From NCBI RefSeq assembly GCF_017744255.1, contig NZ_JAGHQP010000001.1, positions 62,001 to 126,000 of the forward strand: DNA of 64,000 nt. The letters run 5' to 3'. Below the pieces are notes generated by a model, which was not told the origin of the DNA, made no database searches, and saw only the letters and a list, made by a program, of their open reading frames with translations. The stretch comes from Brevundimonas sp. A19_0 (lineage in GTDB: Bacteria; Pseudomonadota; Alphaproteobacteria; Caulobacterales; Caulobacteraceae). A program made the position numbers and the translations under genes. Below are positions 17,939 to 27,359 of the stretch, in pieces (the first letter of the stretch is position 1; the number at the start of each line of letters is the position of its first letter).

Positions 17939-18706
17939 CTAGGAGGGCAGCACGCCCGTCCGGCTCTCGGCGCTGGCCAGTTGCAACAGGCCGACCAGGC
18001 GCGCACGCGTTTCGCCATCGGCCTCGCCGTCCACGCGGTCCTGCCGCCAGTGCCGCTGGAACGCGGCCACCGAAAGACGCAGGTCCTCGTCGTATTCGGC
18101 CCTCGGCGCGATGCCATAGCCCAGCCGGTGCAGGCCCGCGCTCAGCACGGTGACGCCCAGTCCCGTGTCCCCGACCCTGAGCGGCGCACCCAGAGCCGCC
18201 ACCCGCTCCGGCGCCGGCTCGAACCACAACCCGTGGCCCTCGCCTGCCAGACGTTTCCACGGAAAGCGCTCGCCCGGATCCTCCTTGCGGTCAGGCGCCA
18301 GGTCGGAATGGCCGATGATGCGGCTGTCGGGGATGGTCCAGCGGCTGCGGATGTCGGCGATCAGGGCGATCACCGCATCCACCTGCGCCTCGGGAAAGTC
18401 GCGATAGCCCCACTCGTGCCCGGGATTGACGATCTCGATCCCGATCGAGGCGGCATTGCAGTCGGCCTCCCCCTGCCAGCTGCCCTTGCCCGCGTGCCAG
18501 GCGCGACGCTCCTCGGGCACCAGGGCATAGAGGGTGCCGTCCTCGTCGACGACATAGTGGGCGGACACCCGCGCCTCGGCGTCGCGCAGCCGTGCAATGG
18601 CCTCCTCGGCCGTCTGCATGCCCGTATAGTGGAGCACCAGCATGTCGGGCGGGGCCCGGCGGGCGTCGAAATTGGGAGAGGGCGCGGCCCGCAGTTCCAG
18701 CGTCAC
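17939..18706 (-). CDS. N-acetylmuramoyl-L-alanine amidase (AmiD-like), with peptidoglycan-binding domain
   Basis: A 255-residue zinc amidase that cleaves the MurNAc-L-Ala bond. The Amidase_2 domain covers about residues 1-170. Its zinc-site histidine is in LVLHYTG and further catalytic residues lie in IGIEIVNPG and GHSDLAPDRKEDPG. The last 70 residues (LRVGDTGLGV to LVGLL) form a PG_binding_1 domain. The start is GTG at 18706. No signal peptide is evident, so it may act on imported anhydro-muropeptides like AmpD, or a leader may be missed. It sits 6 bp downstream of the small membrane-protein gene. Confidence 0.9.
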   Translation of the reverse strand: MTLELRAAPSPNFDARRAPPDMLVLHYTGMQTAEEAIARLRDAEARVSAHYVVDEDGTLYALVPEERRAWHAGKGSWQGEADCNAASIGIEIVNPGHEWGYRDFPEAQVDAVIALIADIRSRWTIPDSRIIGHSDLAPDRKEDPGERFPWKRLAGEGHGLWFEPAPERVAALGAPLRVGDTGLGVTVLSAGLHRLGYGIAPRAEYDEDLRLSVAAFQRHWRQDRVDGEADGETRARLVGLLQLASAESRTGVLPS

Positions 18707-18712
18707 CGCCGC

Positions 18713-19060
18713 CTACCGGCCTGACCGTTCCCAGCCATAGGCGACCCAGGTGCCGTCCACCTTGTGCGCCTCGATGACGGTGTCGTCCCCGTCCGTGCGG
18801 CGACGGCCCTTCTGCCCACCCATGGAGCGGCGCGCGCGGCTGGACATACCCATCAGGAACATCACCACCCCCGCGACCACGGCAATGACGGCCACGGCGA
18901 TGGCGGTGAACACGGCGAGAAGCGCGCCGACGGCCATGGCACAGCCGGCTGCGATCAGACCTCCCAGCCAGAGCAGCGGCCGGAACAGCCCGCCGCGCCC
19001 TCCGTCGATGCGCGCCGTGGCGGCTCCGAGACTGTCAAAGCGAGGTCCAGACGAGGTCAT
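18713..19060 (-). CDS. Small membrane protein of unknown function
   Basis: A 115-residue protein from the ATG at 19060, which has AGGAG 6 bases upstream. The longer frame to 19129 lacks such a site. One or two hydrophobic segments (residues about 27-71, very Ala/Val/Ile-rich, ending VVMFLMGM) are followed by a basic SSRARRSMGGQKGRRR stretch and an acidic-to-polar tail with VIEAHKVDGTWVAYGW. It forms a probable two-gene operon with the amidase. I do not recognise a function. Confidence 0.72.
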   Translation of the reverse strand: MTSSGPRFDSLGAATARIDGGRGGLFRPLLWLGGLIAAGCAMAVGALLAVFTAIAVAVIAVVAGVVMFLMGMSSRARRSMGGQKGRRRTDGDDTVIEAHKVDGTWVAYGWERSGR

Positions 19061-19178
19061 ACGCACTCCTTGTCGGCTTCGGGGACGAAGCGCATCGCCC
19101 CTAACGCCCGAAGCCCAATGTCGGTCCATAGGCCGCCCGGGTCAAGCAACCCCGGGGTGCGTCATACCGCCGGGTGGA

Positions 19179-20960
19179 TCAACCCAGCGGACGATCGGCC
19201 AGCACCACGGCCCCTTCACGGCGCATGCGGTCGGCCTCGATACGGCGCATCACCGCCTGGGCCTGCGGATCCTCGACCGCGCCCCCGATCAGGATCAGGG
19301 CACGGGCGGCCTCGCCGGACACACCAAAGGCATTGGCCAGGGCCTCGAATGGCGACTGCTGCTCGGGGAAGCGCTTGATGCGGACCGAGGCGTCGGGGTC
19401 GATACCGGCCAGTTCGCGCGCCTTGGCGATCGCCTCTGTCACGCCGCCCAGCTCGTCGACCAGACCCAGTTCGAGCGCCTGGGCACCCGTCCAGACACGG
19501 CCCCGGGCGATCTCGCCGACCCGCTCGCGCGGCAGGTTTCGGCCCCGCGCGACCAGGGTGATGAAGTCGCCATAGATGCGGTCCATGGTTCCGGCAAAGG
19601 CCTCGCGCTGGGCCGGGGTGAACTCGTCGCCAATGGCATAGGCATCGGCATATTCGCCGCCGACCGACAGGCCGCGCACATCCACGCCGAACCGGGCCAG
19701 CGCATCACGCAGCACCATCTTGCCGCCGAACACGCCGATCGACCCGGTCAGGGTCGAGGGCTGGGCCACGATGTAGCTGGCATCGGCACTGATCCAGTAG
19801 CCGCCCGAGGCCGCATAGGTCCCCATGGACACCACCACCGGCTTGCCTGCCGCCTTGGCCGCGCGCACCGCGGCCCCGATCTGGTCCGAGGCCTCGGGCG
19901 AGCCGCCGGGCGACGACACGCGCAGCACAATGGCCTTCACCGACTTGTCCTCGATGGCGTCATAGATGGCTTCCGCCATGACGTCGGAATAGATGGACGA
20001 ACCCCCGCCGAACGGCGAACCGCCACCGCCCGAACCCGTCACAATGGCCCCTTCGCCGCCGATCACGGCAATGGCGTCGCGGCCCGAGCCGTTGTTCGGC
20101 CCGACGGCGGAGCTGTACTCGTGGAAGGGAATGATGCGGGCGCCCTTGCCGGCACGATTCAGCGCCTCGGCCTCGGCCTCCTCGACCTGACCGACCTTGT
20201 CGACCAGATTGCGCTCGCGCGCCTCCTCGGCAGTCCAGGGCCCTTCCTCGATGCTGGCCTTCAGGGCCGCGGGCGTCAGCTTGCGATCCTTGGCCGCCTG
20301 TACGATCGAGGTGTCATAGATGGACCCCATCCACGCCAGCATGGCCCCGCGGTGCGCGGCCGTGAAATCGCTCTGGGTGTAGACGTTCACCGCATTCTTG
20401 TACTCGTAGCGCTGCTCGAACTGGGGCTCGACGCCGTATTTGTCGAACGCCCGGCCCAGGAAGATCTCCTCGGCGCTGAACCCCGTGGCCTGGAAGCTGG
20501 CCGTGTCCTGCATCCACAGCTCGGACGCCGAGGCCCCGACCATATAGCTGGACATCACCGCCCCGGCGGGCATGAAGCCCTGCGAGTGGGCGATCACCGG
20601 CTTGCCCGAGGCGCGGAAGCGGCGGATCGCCTGGCGCACCTCGTCGGCGGCCGCGGGCGCCATGCCGGTCTCGGGCAGACGGACCAGCAGCACCTTGATG
20701 TTCTTGTCGTCCTCGGCCTGGGCCAGGGTGTCGACCACCTGCATGACCGACAGACCGCCGCCACCGAAAATCGCCAGCGGCGAGGACGGCGGCTGATCGC
20801 TCAGCCCGTCGCGCAGATCCAGTTCCAGCACTGCATTATGGGGCACGTCCGGCCCGGACGAACTGGCCGCCGCCATGGTGATCAGCACCATCGGCACCAC
20901 AATCACAAACAGCAGCAGGCCGGTGAAGACCCCCAGCACAGTCAGGAAAAATTGCTTCAT
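19179..20960 (-). CDS. sppA: Signal peptide peptidase SppA, 67K type
   Basis: A 593-residue membrane-anchored serine protease that degrades cleaved signal peptides in the periplasm. An N-terminal anchor ([19 protein letters not shown]) precedes two tandem ClpP-like domains, as in the long 67K form. The C-terminal domain holds the [11 protein letters not shown] motif with the catalytic serine and the [11 protein letters not shown] motif. The catalytic lysine should be in the N-terminal half, which I did not place precisely. It is divergent from panD. Confidence 0.92.
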   Translation of the reverse strand: MKQFFLTVLGVFTGLLLFVIVVPMVLITMAAASSSGPDVPHNAVLELDLRDGLSDQPPSSPLAIFGGGGLSVMQVVDTLAQAEDDKNIKVLLVRLPETGMAPAAADEVRQAIRRFRASGKPVIAHSQGFMPAGAVMSSYMVGASASELWMQDTASFQATGFSAEEIFLGRAFDKYGVEPQFEQRYEYKNAVNVYTQSDFTAAHRGAMLAWMGSIYDTSIVQAAKDRKLTPAALKASIEEGPWTAEEARERNLVDKVGQVEEAEAEALNRAGKGARIIPFHEYSSAVGPNNGSGRDAIAVIGGEGAIVTGSGGGGSPFGGGSSIYSDVMAEAIYDAIEDKSVKAIVLRVSSPGGSPEASDQIGAAVRAAKAAGKPVVVSMGTYAASGGYWISADASYIVAQPSTLTGSIGVFGGKMVLRDALARFGVDVRGLSVGGEYADAYAIGDEFTPAQREAFAGTMDRIYGDFITLVARGRNLPRERVGEIARGRVWTGAQALELGLVDELGGVTEAIAKARELAGIDPDASVRIKRFPEQQSPFEALANAFGVSGEAARALILIGGAVEDPQAQAVMRRIEADRMRREGAVVLADRPLG

Positions 20961-21070
20961 GTCGGTCGGTTATTCCCGTCGAGGCCCGGAACGGCGGACG
21001 ATCGACCATAGTGGCGAAGCCGTCACCGTCAAATGAACGTCCCGTAACAGGCGAACCTGTCGCAGGCCGG

Positions 21071-21087
21071 ATGCTGCGTCGCAGCAT
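21071..21087. promoter_or_regulatory. 17-nt palindrome just upstream of panD promoter
   Basis: ATGCTGCG and CGCAGCAT flank a single T and form a perfect inverted repeat that ends 5 bp before the candidate -35 box of panD. Its place fits a regulator site, but the regulator is unknown. Confidence 0.5.
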
Positions 21088-21092
21088 GGTGA

Positions 21093-21121
21093 TTGATAGC
21101 GCGCCTCCTGATCCCTATATG
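21093..21121 (+). promoter_or_regulatory. Candidate panD promoter
   Basis: TTGATA at 21093-21098 and TATATG at 21116-21121 are separated by 17 bp. This is a good housekeeping promoter that would give a leader of about 48 nt before the panD start. Confidence 0.65.
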
Positions 21122-21175
21122 AGGCGTCCCTCTGCGGGGGCTGTTCCCCGCGCCATGCCGGAGACCGCACTCCCC

Positions 21176-21532
21176 ATGCTGGTCACCCTGATGAAGTCCA
21201 AGCTGCACCGTGCGACGGTGACCCAGGCCGACCTCGACTACGAGGGGTCGATTGCCATTGACCGCGACCTGCTGGACGCGGCGGACATCTATCCGAACGA
21301 GCAGGTCGATGTTCTGAACATCACGACCGGCGCGCGCTTCACCACCTATGCCATCGAGGCTCCCCGTGGCTCGCGCGTCATCGGCGTCAACGGCGCCGCG
21401 GCCCGACTGGTCCAGAAGAACGACAAGGTGATTATCGTCACCTATGGCCAGCTTCCTGCCGAGGAAGCCCGCAACTATGCGCCCACCGTCGTGCTGCTGG
21501 ACGACGCCAACCACATCAAGCGCGCCGCCTGA
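21176..21532 (+). CDS. panD: Aspartate 1-decarboxylase (pyruvoyl type) proenzyme
   Basis: PanD makes beta-alanine from L-aspartate for pantothenate and coenzyme A. The proenzyme self-cleaves between Gly24 and Ser25 in the YEGSI motif to create the pyruvoyl cofactor. The ATG at 21176 gives 118 residues and aligns the KLHRATVT segment with the family's N-terminus. An in-frame ATG 21 bp upstream would add seven residues. Other conserved parts are NVTTGARF-like NITTGARF, the GVNGAAARL motif and [10 protein letters not shown]. Confidence 0.95.
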   Translation: MLVTLMKSKLHRATVTQADLDYEGSIAIDRDLLDAADIYPNEQVDVLNITTGARFTTYAIEAPRGSRVIGVNGAAARLVQKNDKVIIVTYGQLPAEEARNYAPTVVLLDDANHIKRAA

Positions 21533-21541
21533 GCAGGCAAG

Positions 21542-21570
21542 AAAAAGGGGTGACGCCGCGCGCCACCCCT
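21542..21570 (-). terminator. Rho-independent terminator of the SIMPL gene
   Basis: Read on the minus strand, AGGGGTG and CACCCCT form a 7-bp stem around a GC-rich loop, followed by TTTTTC. It lies 21 bp past the stop of the SIMPL-domain gene and also between that gene and the convergent panD. Confidence 0.75.
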
Positions 21571-21590
21571 CTCCTGCTCTGCACCCGACC

Positions 21591-22340
21591 CTATCGGTTC
21601 AGGTCGTAGATTCCCGTGATATCCACCCGCACGGTCAGCTCGCCCGGCGCGACCGACGTCCCGGCGTCCGCCGATTCCATCGCGGCCATGCCTCGCGCAT
21701 AGGGCATCGGCGGCGACACGCTCATCGAGGTGCCCTCGTTCAGGCCACGGATACCACCCAGTTGCACGCCCAGTGCCTCGGCATACAGGCTGGCCTTGCG
21801 CTGCAGGTCCCGCACGGCCAGACGCCGCGCCTGATCCTCGGCCGCCGTCCGGTCGGTCAGGCCGAAGCTGATCCCGTCAATCTGGTTGACGCCCGCGCTG
21901 ACCACGGCATCAGCCGTAGAGCCCACGCGCTCCAGATCGCGCACCGTGACGGTTACGCGGTTCACCGCCTGATAGCCGCGCAGACGGGGCGGCTGGTCAG
22001 GCTGGTAGTCGTACTGCGGCGAGAGGTTCAGACCCGAGGTCTGGATGTCCCGTTCGGCGATGCCGGCCCGACGGAGAGCCGCCATGACGCGGTTCATGCG
22101 CTCCGCATTCTGTTGCATGGCCTCCTCGGCGGTCGCCGCCTCGGTCATGACGCCGAAATTGATCATCGCCTTGTCCGGCGCGACCTTCACCTCGCCATAG
22201 GCCGACAGGCTCAGGTTCGGCGGGGCCATCATATGGTGGCTCGCGTCGCCCATCGACTGGGCAAGGGCCGGCGCCGACACACTGGTCAGGGCCAGGGCGG
22301 CGGCCATCGGCATCAGCAGGCGGAGCGGGGAACGGTTCAT
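21591..22340 (-). CDS. SIMPL domain (DUF541) periplasmic protein
   Basis: A 249-residue exported protein from the ATG at 22340, preceded by AAGGAG. The signal peptide ends near APALAQS. The mature part is a DUF541/SIMPL domain with the typical GEVKVAPDKAMINFGV opening, the RDIQTSGLNLSPQY motif and the AGVNQIDGISFGL motif. Homologues are linked to oxidative or envelope stress, but no biochemical role is established. It ends in a strong terminator, which indicates a single-gene unit. Confidence 0.88.
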   Translation of the reverse strand: MNRSPLRLLMPMAAALALTSVSAPALAQSMGDASHHMMAPPNLSLSAYGEVKVAPDKAMINFGVMTEAATAEEAMQQNAERMNRVMAALRRAGIAERDIQTSGLNLSPQYDYQPDQPPRLRGYQAVNRVTVTVRDLERVGSTADAVVSAGVNQIDGISFGLTDRTAAEDQARRLAVRDLQRKASLYAEALGVQLGGIRGLNEGTSMSVSPPMPYARGMAAMESADAGTSVAPGELTVRVDITGIYDLNR

Positions 22341-22638
22341 GAAAAACTCCTTGAGAGAGGGGCGCACGACTTCCGCACGCCACCGGGGCCAACCTGGGCC
22401 ATATCGTCTGAATGAACGCGCCCGCCCCCCGGTCAGGTTCCGTTCATCGCGAAAGACGCGCGGCCGGATTTCTGCTGACAAGACCCCACTTGCCCGCCCT
22501 GCCTCCGACCTGTGTCAGGATACCGGCCATCAGCCTGCGGGAGCCACAGGGAGACGCTATTTTCGAACGCCACTCGCATATCCGCGGACACCATGGAGAA
22601 AGTGGAGTCTGTTTTGCACCGGGACTCCATGGTCCGGA

Positions 22639-22674
22639 ATTCAGACGATTCAGACCATTCAGACCATTCAGACG
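22639..22674 (+). repeat. Four tandem 9-bp repeats
   Basis: ATTCAGACS is repeated four times without gaps in the 451-bp interval between the SIMPL gene and the CAT-anticodon tRNA. That interval holds no convincing gene. A reading frame through it encodes only a QTI repeat and an otherwise unlikely protein. Confidence 0.85.
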
Positions 22675-22683
22675 GTGTTTATT

Positions 22684-22725
22684 CCTCCCCCGCCGGGGGA
22701 GGGGGCCGCGCAGCGGTGGAGGGGG
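22684..22725 (+). repeat. Intergenic GC-rich palindromic repeat
   Basis: CCTCCCCCGCCGGGGGAGG followed by CCGCGCAGCGG and TGGAGGGGG forms two nested hairpins. The same layout, with different arms, occurs at 43656-43716, so this is probably a dispersed palindromic repeat family of the genome. Confidence 0.6.
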
Positions 22726-22791
22726 CAGCGCAGCCGTCGCCACACTCTTTGCAACATCCCGTCCGCCTGCTAGGCCCGGACACGCCTCTGG

Positions 22792-22867
22792 GGGCCCGTA
22801 GCTCAATGGTTAGAGCCGACCGCTCATAACGGTCTGGTTGGGGGTTCGAGTCCCTCCGGGCCTACCA
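22792..22867 (+). tRNA. tRNA with CAT anticodon, probably tRNA-Ile2 (lysidine type)
   Basis: A 76-nt cloverleaf with CCA encoded. Acceptor arms GGGCCCG and CGGGCCT close with a G-U pair at 1-72. The D arm is GCTC/GAGC, the anticodon stem GACCG/CGGTC encloses CTCATAA, and the T arm contains TTCGAGT. The anticodon reads CAT. The one-base-shorter D loop (AATGGTTA) matches the isoleucine-2 type better than elongator methionine, where TilS-made lysidine changes decoding to AUA. It is not the initiator because position 1-72 pairs. Confidence 0.88.
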
Positions 22868-22879
22868 GACGCCCCCGGC

Positions 22880-24238
22880 TCAGCGCGGCGGGACGAACCG
22901 GCAGGCGCGGGCGCTGAAGCGGTCGCGGCAGGCTCGCTGGAAGCCGGCGGGATCCGGGCGCCGGCCAGTACCAATCCAGTGCTCCAGCGCGGCCAGGACG
23001 GTCAGATAGCTGGCGTCCTCCAGCTTGCTGTGCTGGTCCTCGTCGGTCGCGACCTGCACCAGCAGATCCGAGCGCCCCGCGGCGGCAACGGTCCCGGAAT
23101 AGACCGCTTCGGCGGCATAGGAGACCGTCGGGTCATGCAGGGCATGCAGCGTCAGGGTCGGCGCCACGATCTGGCCGGTCAGGTCGGCGTCGTGGGCCAG
23201 CATGGCCACAGCCTCGGGGTCGGCGGTGAAGCGCTCGACCCCGGCGTTGAGGGCGGCATCGTCCGAGGACCCGCTGTAGACCGTCCGGCTGTTGTCGAAC
23301 GGATTCCGCCCCCCGAGCCGGACCTGGACCAGATCCTGGAAGGTGAAGGTGGCCCAGTTCAGGTGGGCGATCAGCTCGTCCTCCTCAAGGCCGGTGATGG
23401 CCAGAAGCTCGCGCTTCCGGCGGCTCTGCTGGGCGGTCCGGTCCCGTCCCGACAGGCCGATCCCGGTGCAGTCGACGACACGGCGGCGCAGCTCGGCGCG
23501 GGTCATGCGCGCTCCGGCCGGCAGGCCCTGCCACACCGGATATCGGGGGTCCGTCGCCGCCGGGTGGTTGCCACATATGTACTGATAGACGGCCCTGAGG
23601 TCCGCGCGGAACTGATAGGCGCGTGTTCCCCCGTTCAGGACGCCATTGGTCAGCAGCACCCCGTCATAGGTCAGCGCCCCGGTCTCGTCGGTACCGTACA
23701 GTTCGGCGGTTTTGGCGGCGACATTGCCGCCCCAGGATTGGCCGTGCAGCAGGGTCCGTTCCGGCCGCCCGTACAGGCTCCAGTACAGGGCGCGGCTGCG
23801 GTCCACATCCTCGGCAGCCGAACGGACGCCGTATCCGCCCCTGCGATAGGACGAGCCGATCCAGGCGTAGCCTTCGCGAACCATGGCCGAGAACCGGTCC
23901 AGATCCTCAAGCGAGTCGCCCTGCTCCGGCTCGCCCAGCCGCGGGCCGCCGTGGGCGTGCACGATCAGATGGCCGTTCCAATCGTCGGGCCGGGCGATGA
24001 TCAGCCACGCCCCCGCTTCATCGCGCACCGAAAGACAGGTGACGCCTGCTCCGACCGACTGCGGACAGTCGATGGGGGTGGGCTGCGGATCCTGTGCCGG
24101 ATGCGGACCGGCCACGACCGGCGCACACCCCAGGGTCAGTCCGACAGCCAGCGCCACCCCGGCCAGCCGACGCCCCCACCCGAAGGGGGAGCGCCGACCG
24201 ACAGGAGAGACGTCAGGGGAGGACATGACCGGCACCAT
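22880..24238 (-). CDS. Exported alpha/beta hydrolase, third gene of the dctA operon
   Basis: A 452-residue serine hydrolase with an N-terminal export signal (hydrophobic LAGVALAVGLTLG then Cys-Ala-Pro). This suggests a periplasmic or lipid-anchored protein, although the lipobox is not canonical. The nucleophile elbow is GQSWGG, and the HAHGGP motif could supply the oxyanion hole. LHALHDPTVSY fits the acid-containing segment and DEDQHSKLE the catalytic histidine. Several cysteines may form disulfides. The start lies 2 bp after the stop of the TonB-dependent receptor, so it is almost surely co-transcribed with it and dctA. The substrate is unknown; an ester linked to a dicarboxylate is my inference. 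Confidence 0.82.
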   Translation of the reverse strand: MVPVMSSPDVSPVGRRSPFGWGRRLAGVALAVGLTLGCAPVVAGPHPAQDPQPTPIDCPQSVGAGVTCLSVRDEAGAWLIIARPDDWNGHLIVHAHGGPRLGEPEQGDSLEDLDRFSAMVREGYAWIGSSYRRGGYGVRSAAEDVDRSRALYWSLYGRPERTLLHGQSWGGNVAAKTAELYGTDETGALTYDGVLLTNGVLNGGTRAYQFRADLRAVYQYICGNHPAATDPRYPVWQGLPAGARMTRAELRRRVVDCTGIGLSGRDRTAQQSRRKRELLAITGLEEDELIAHLNWATFTFQDLVQVRLGGRNPFDNSRTVYSGSSDDAALNAGVERFTADPEAVAMLAHDADLTGQIVAPTLTLHALHDPTVSYAAEAVYSGTVAAAGRSDLLVQVATDEDQHSKLEDASYLTVLAALEHWIGTGRRPDPAGFQRACRDRFSARACRFVPPR

Positions 24239-24240
24239 GA

Positions 24241-27200
24241 TCAGAAGGTCTTCGACACGCTGGCGTACCAGTAGCGGCCATAGGGGCGATAGACCGACCC
24301 CAGATAGCCCCCTTCGGCCAGCGGCGGACCTTCATTCGTCAGGTCGCGGACGCCCAGCCGGACCCGCGCGCCCGAGGCCGGTCCGAAGTTCTCGAACTCG
24401 TACTGGCCATACAGGTTGAAGGTCAGCTGATCCTCGACCACCCAGGGCTCGCCCGCATCACTCAGCAGGGCCGGCTGCTCGATCTCGGACGTGTAGTGCG
24501 CGGTCACGCCGACCCGCCAGGGGCCCTTGCTCCAGTTGACGTTGGCCATGGCCCGCCACTCCGGGCGACCATCCACGGCGATCAGCTGGCTGGTCAGGGG
24601 CAGCGGCGTCAGCGGGTTGATGGTCCCGGCTTCGCGGGCCGCCAGCAGCTGGTCCACGATCGGACCGGCCGGGCGCGAATACTCGAGCATCTTCGAGGCA
24701 TTGAGGCTGAAGTTGAAGGTGCCCCACGCCGTCCGGCGCTTGGACCAGCGAATGCCGAAGTCGACCCCCTCGACCGTCTGCGGCAACAGATTGACGAAGC
24801 TGTCGTTGATCGACAACACTGTGCCCGCAGAGGCCAGACCGGTGCCGTCGAACAGGGCGTCATCGTCCGCATCGGGCGCGGCCCGCACGACGTTCGGGTT
24901 GGAGCTTCCCTGCACCCGAAGCAGATAGTCCAGCGCCAGTGCGGTCTGGGCACCCAGCAGGCCGACGATCTTCTCCTGTTCGATGCTCCAGTGGTCGACC
25001 GTAAAGGTGAAGTCGCCCCACTCGACCGGCACAAATGTGGGCTGGAAGACCAGACCGACCGAACGGTTGGTGCTCTCTTCCGGCTCAAGGTCCGGGTTGC
25101 CGGCAATCAGCAGCGAGGCGCTGGCCGTGCGGCCACAGTCGTTGAAGCTGGTGATCGTGTTCTGCCGCAGGTCGGCTTCACAGCGGATGTAGTCGGTGTT
25201 GGTGGCGAGGCGCGCGTACTGGGTGGCGTTGACCTGCTCCAGGTTCGGCGCGCGGAAGCCTTCGGAGTAGGACGCCCGCACCCGCACCCCGTCGACGATG
25301 TCCCAGGCCAGGGCGATCTTCGGCTTGGCCACCGAGCCGAAGTCCGAATAGTTCTCGAACCGGCCGGCCAGCTGCACGTCCAGGCTGCGCACCAGCGGGA
25401 TGTTCATCTCCGGCGACACCACCGGCACCGCGAACTCGATGAAGGCGCCGAACACATCGCGGCTGCCCTCGGTATCCGGGTTGGGGCTGACAGCGGCGAC
25501 ATTGGACTGGTTGACCTCCCCCGACACCATGTCGGTGAAAGTGAAGGTGCCGTCCAGGTTCTCGTCCCGGTCGTCCATCTGGGTCTCGTGGCGGAACTCG
25601 ACGCCGAAGGCCACGCCCACATTGCCGCCCGGCAGGGACCACAGGTCGCCGCGGCTCATCTTGAAGTCCGCGAGCGTCAGGGTGGTCTCCGACACCCGCT
25701 CCATCTGGAACAGGATGGCGTCGATGGCGACGGGCGATGACGGGGTGCAATCGCCGTAGCTGGGGGTGTCGACGCAGCCGCCGTTGAACGGATTGTAGGC
25801 GTCGGGTGTGGACAGGGCGAGCGACTGCTGCAGCGCGGTCGAGTTCACGTTCGGCGAACTGTCGGTGGCCCGGGCGCCGGAGTACAGCAGCGCCGTCTCC
25901 CAGTCGTAGCCGGCCCATTCCCCGCGCAGACCGCCCAGCAGGCGCACCTGATAGTTCTCGACCGTGACGTCCTGGAAGCCGGCGTCCACGAAGCGGTGGT
26001 TGCCCATGTAGACGGGCAGCCCCTCGTCCGGAACGAAGGTCAGTCCCGGCAGGCGATTGGGATTGGGGGCACCACCCGCGAACGTCACCGGCCCGAACGG
26101 ATTCCAGTAGTTGCTCGCCGGTATCCACAGGTCGTTGAGGTTGATGACGGGCGGCTGCACCGCATGGCTTTCGGCCGCATAGAAGCCCGCCTCGCCGAAG
26201 AACTCGATCGAGTCCGTGAGCTCATAGTAGCCCGAAGCGAACAGGTTCACCCGCTCGATCGACGACCGGACGGTGGTATCGACCCGGGTGTCATACCGCA
26301 TCTCGCGGTTGGTGGAGTTGTAGGCGGTGACGCCCGAGACCAGACACAGGCCGCCGTCCAGCGGCGCGCCGTCACAGCCGAAGCTGGCCGGCTGGATGCG
26401 GAAGGTGCCCGAGGTGGACGCAATCCGCGTCCCGAAGTAGCGCGGGCGGGTCGAGGAGGTGAAGCCCGGCAGCTGGAAGCGGCCCCACGGGGTGTGGGAC
26501 GAGCGTCCGTCCGGCACGTCCGTGGTCTCGAAGCCCGCATACTGGCCGAACAGGGGGCGCAGGTCGTCGGTCCGGGTGAACTCCTGTTCGTCGGCCCACA
26601 GCTCTGACCGGTCGGTATAGCTGGCGTAGAGCGAGATGTTGCCGCGATCGAGGTCCTTGCCGGCGAACAGGTTCAGCTCCAGCTCGGTAAAGCCCGTGCC
26701 CTCGGCCCCGCCGTACTGGCTCTCGAAGGTCACGCCGTCGAAGTCGTCGCGCATGACGGTGTTGACCACACCGGCCACGGCGTCGGCGCCATAGATGGCG
26801 GCCGCGCCATCCAGCAGCACCTCGACCCGCTCCAGGCCCGCGACCGGAATGGCGTTGGAGTTGTAGCTCAGTACCGGCACCGTGCCCGTGTCGGACGTGC
26901 CCTGGCTGGTCGGATGCTGGACCATGCGGCGCCCGTTGATGAGCACCAATGTGTTGCCGACGCCCAGCGAACGCAGGTTGACCGAGTTGACGTCACCCCG
27001 GGCCGAGTTGCTGGTCTGGGGATTGTTGGCGGCATCGAACAGCACATCGCCCATCTGCGGGATGGAGCGGAACAGGTCGTCGCCCGACACCACGCCCGCG
27101 TCCTGGATGGCCTCGCGGTCCATGACGACAACCGGCAGGGCCGCCGTCGTCGAGGCCCCCCGGATGTTCGAGCCGACCACGACGATGTCGTCGACCTGGG

Positions 27201-27321
27201 TCACAGGTTCCTGCGGATCCTGTGCGGCCGGAGCCGACTGGGCCATCGCCCCCGTCGCGAACAGCGATGCGGTCAGCAGGGCCGAGCCTGCCATCAGCAC
27301 CTGGCGTGTCGTCTTCAACAT
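24241..27321 (-). CDS. TonB-dependent outer-membrane receptor
   Basis: A 1026-residue receptor from the ATG at 27321 with GGGAGGA upstream. A signal peptide (to GAMAQS) leads to a TonB-box-like DDIVVVGSNIRG, a plug domain with the NTLVLINGRRM and RVEVLLDGAAAIYGADAVAGVVN motifs, and a long beta barrel. The barrel includes the SYSEGFRAPNLEQ motif and a terminal Phe that serves BAM insertion. Such receptors import scarce or large substrates using PMF relayed by TonB. It lies 38 bp after dctA and 2 bp before the hydrolase, which suggests that its cargo feeds C4-dicarboxylate uptake. Confidence 0.92.
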   Translation of the reverse strand: MLKTTRQVLMAGSALLTASLFATGAMAQSAPAAQDPQEPVTQVDDIVVVGSNIRGASTTAALPVVVMDREAIQDAGVVSGDDLFRSIPQMGDVLFDAANNPQTSNSARGDVNSVNLRSLGVGNTLVLINGRRMVQHPTSQGTSDTGTVPVLSYNSNAIPVAGLERVEVLLDGAAAIYGADAVAGVVNTVMRDDFDGVTFESQYGGAEGTGFTELELNLFAGKDLDRGNISLYASYTDRSELWADEQEFTRTDDLRPLFGQYAGFETTDVPDGRSSHTPWGRFQLPGFTSSTRPRYFGTRIASTSGTFRIQPASFGCDGAPLDGGLCLVSGVTAYNSTNREMRYDTRVDTTVRSSIERVNLFASGYYELTDSIEFFGEAGFYAAESHAVQPPVINLNDLWIPASNYWNPFGPVTFAGGAPNPNRLPGLTFVPDEGLPVYMGNHRFVDAGFQDVTVENYQVRLLGGLRGEWAGYDWETALLYSGARATDSSPNVNSTALQQSLALSTPDAYNPFNGGCVDTPSYGDCTPSSPVAIDAILFQMERVSETTLTLADFKMSRGDLWSLPGGNVGVAFGVEFRHETQMDDRDENLDGTFTFTDMVSGEVNQSNVAAVSPNPDTEGSRDVFGAFIEFAVPVVSPEMNIPLVRSLDVQLAGRFENYSDFGSVAKPKIALAWDIVDGVRVRASYSEGFRAPNLEQVNATQYARLATNTDYIRCEADLRQNTITSFNDCGRTASASLLIAGNPDLEPEESTNRSVGLVFQPTFVPVEWGDFTFTVDHWSIEQEKIVGLLGAQTALALDYLLRVQGSSNPNVVRAAPDADDDALFDGTGLASAGTVLSINDSFVNLLPQTVEGVDFGIRWSKRRTAWGTFNFSLNASKMLEYSRPAGPIVDQLLAAREAGTINPLTPLPLTSQLIAVDGRPEWRAMANVNWSKGPWRVGVTAHYTSEIEQPALLSDAGEPWVVEDQLTFNLYGQYEFENFGPASGARVRLGVRDLTNEGPPLAEGGYLGSVYRPYGRYWYASVSKTF

Positions 27322-27359
27322 GGTGTCCTCCCTCGATTTTCTTCTTGTTTCTTCGGCGG

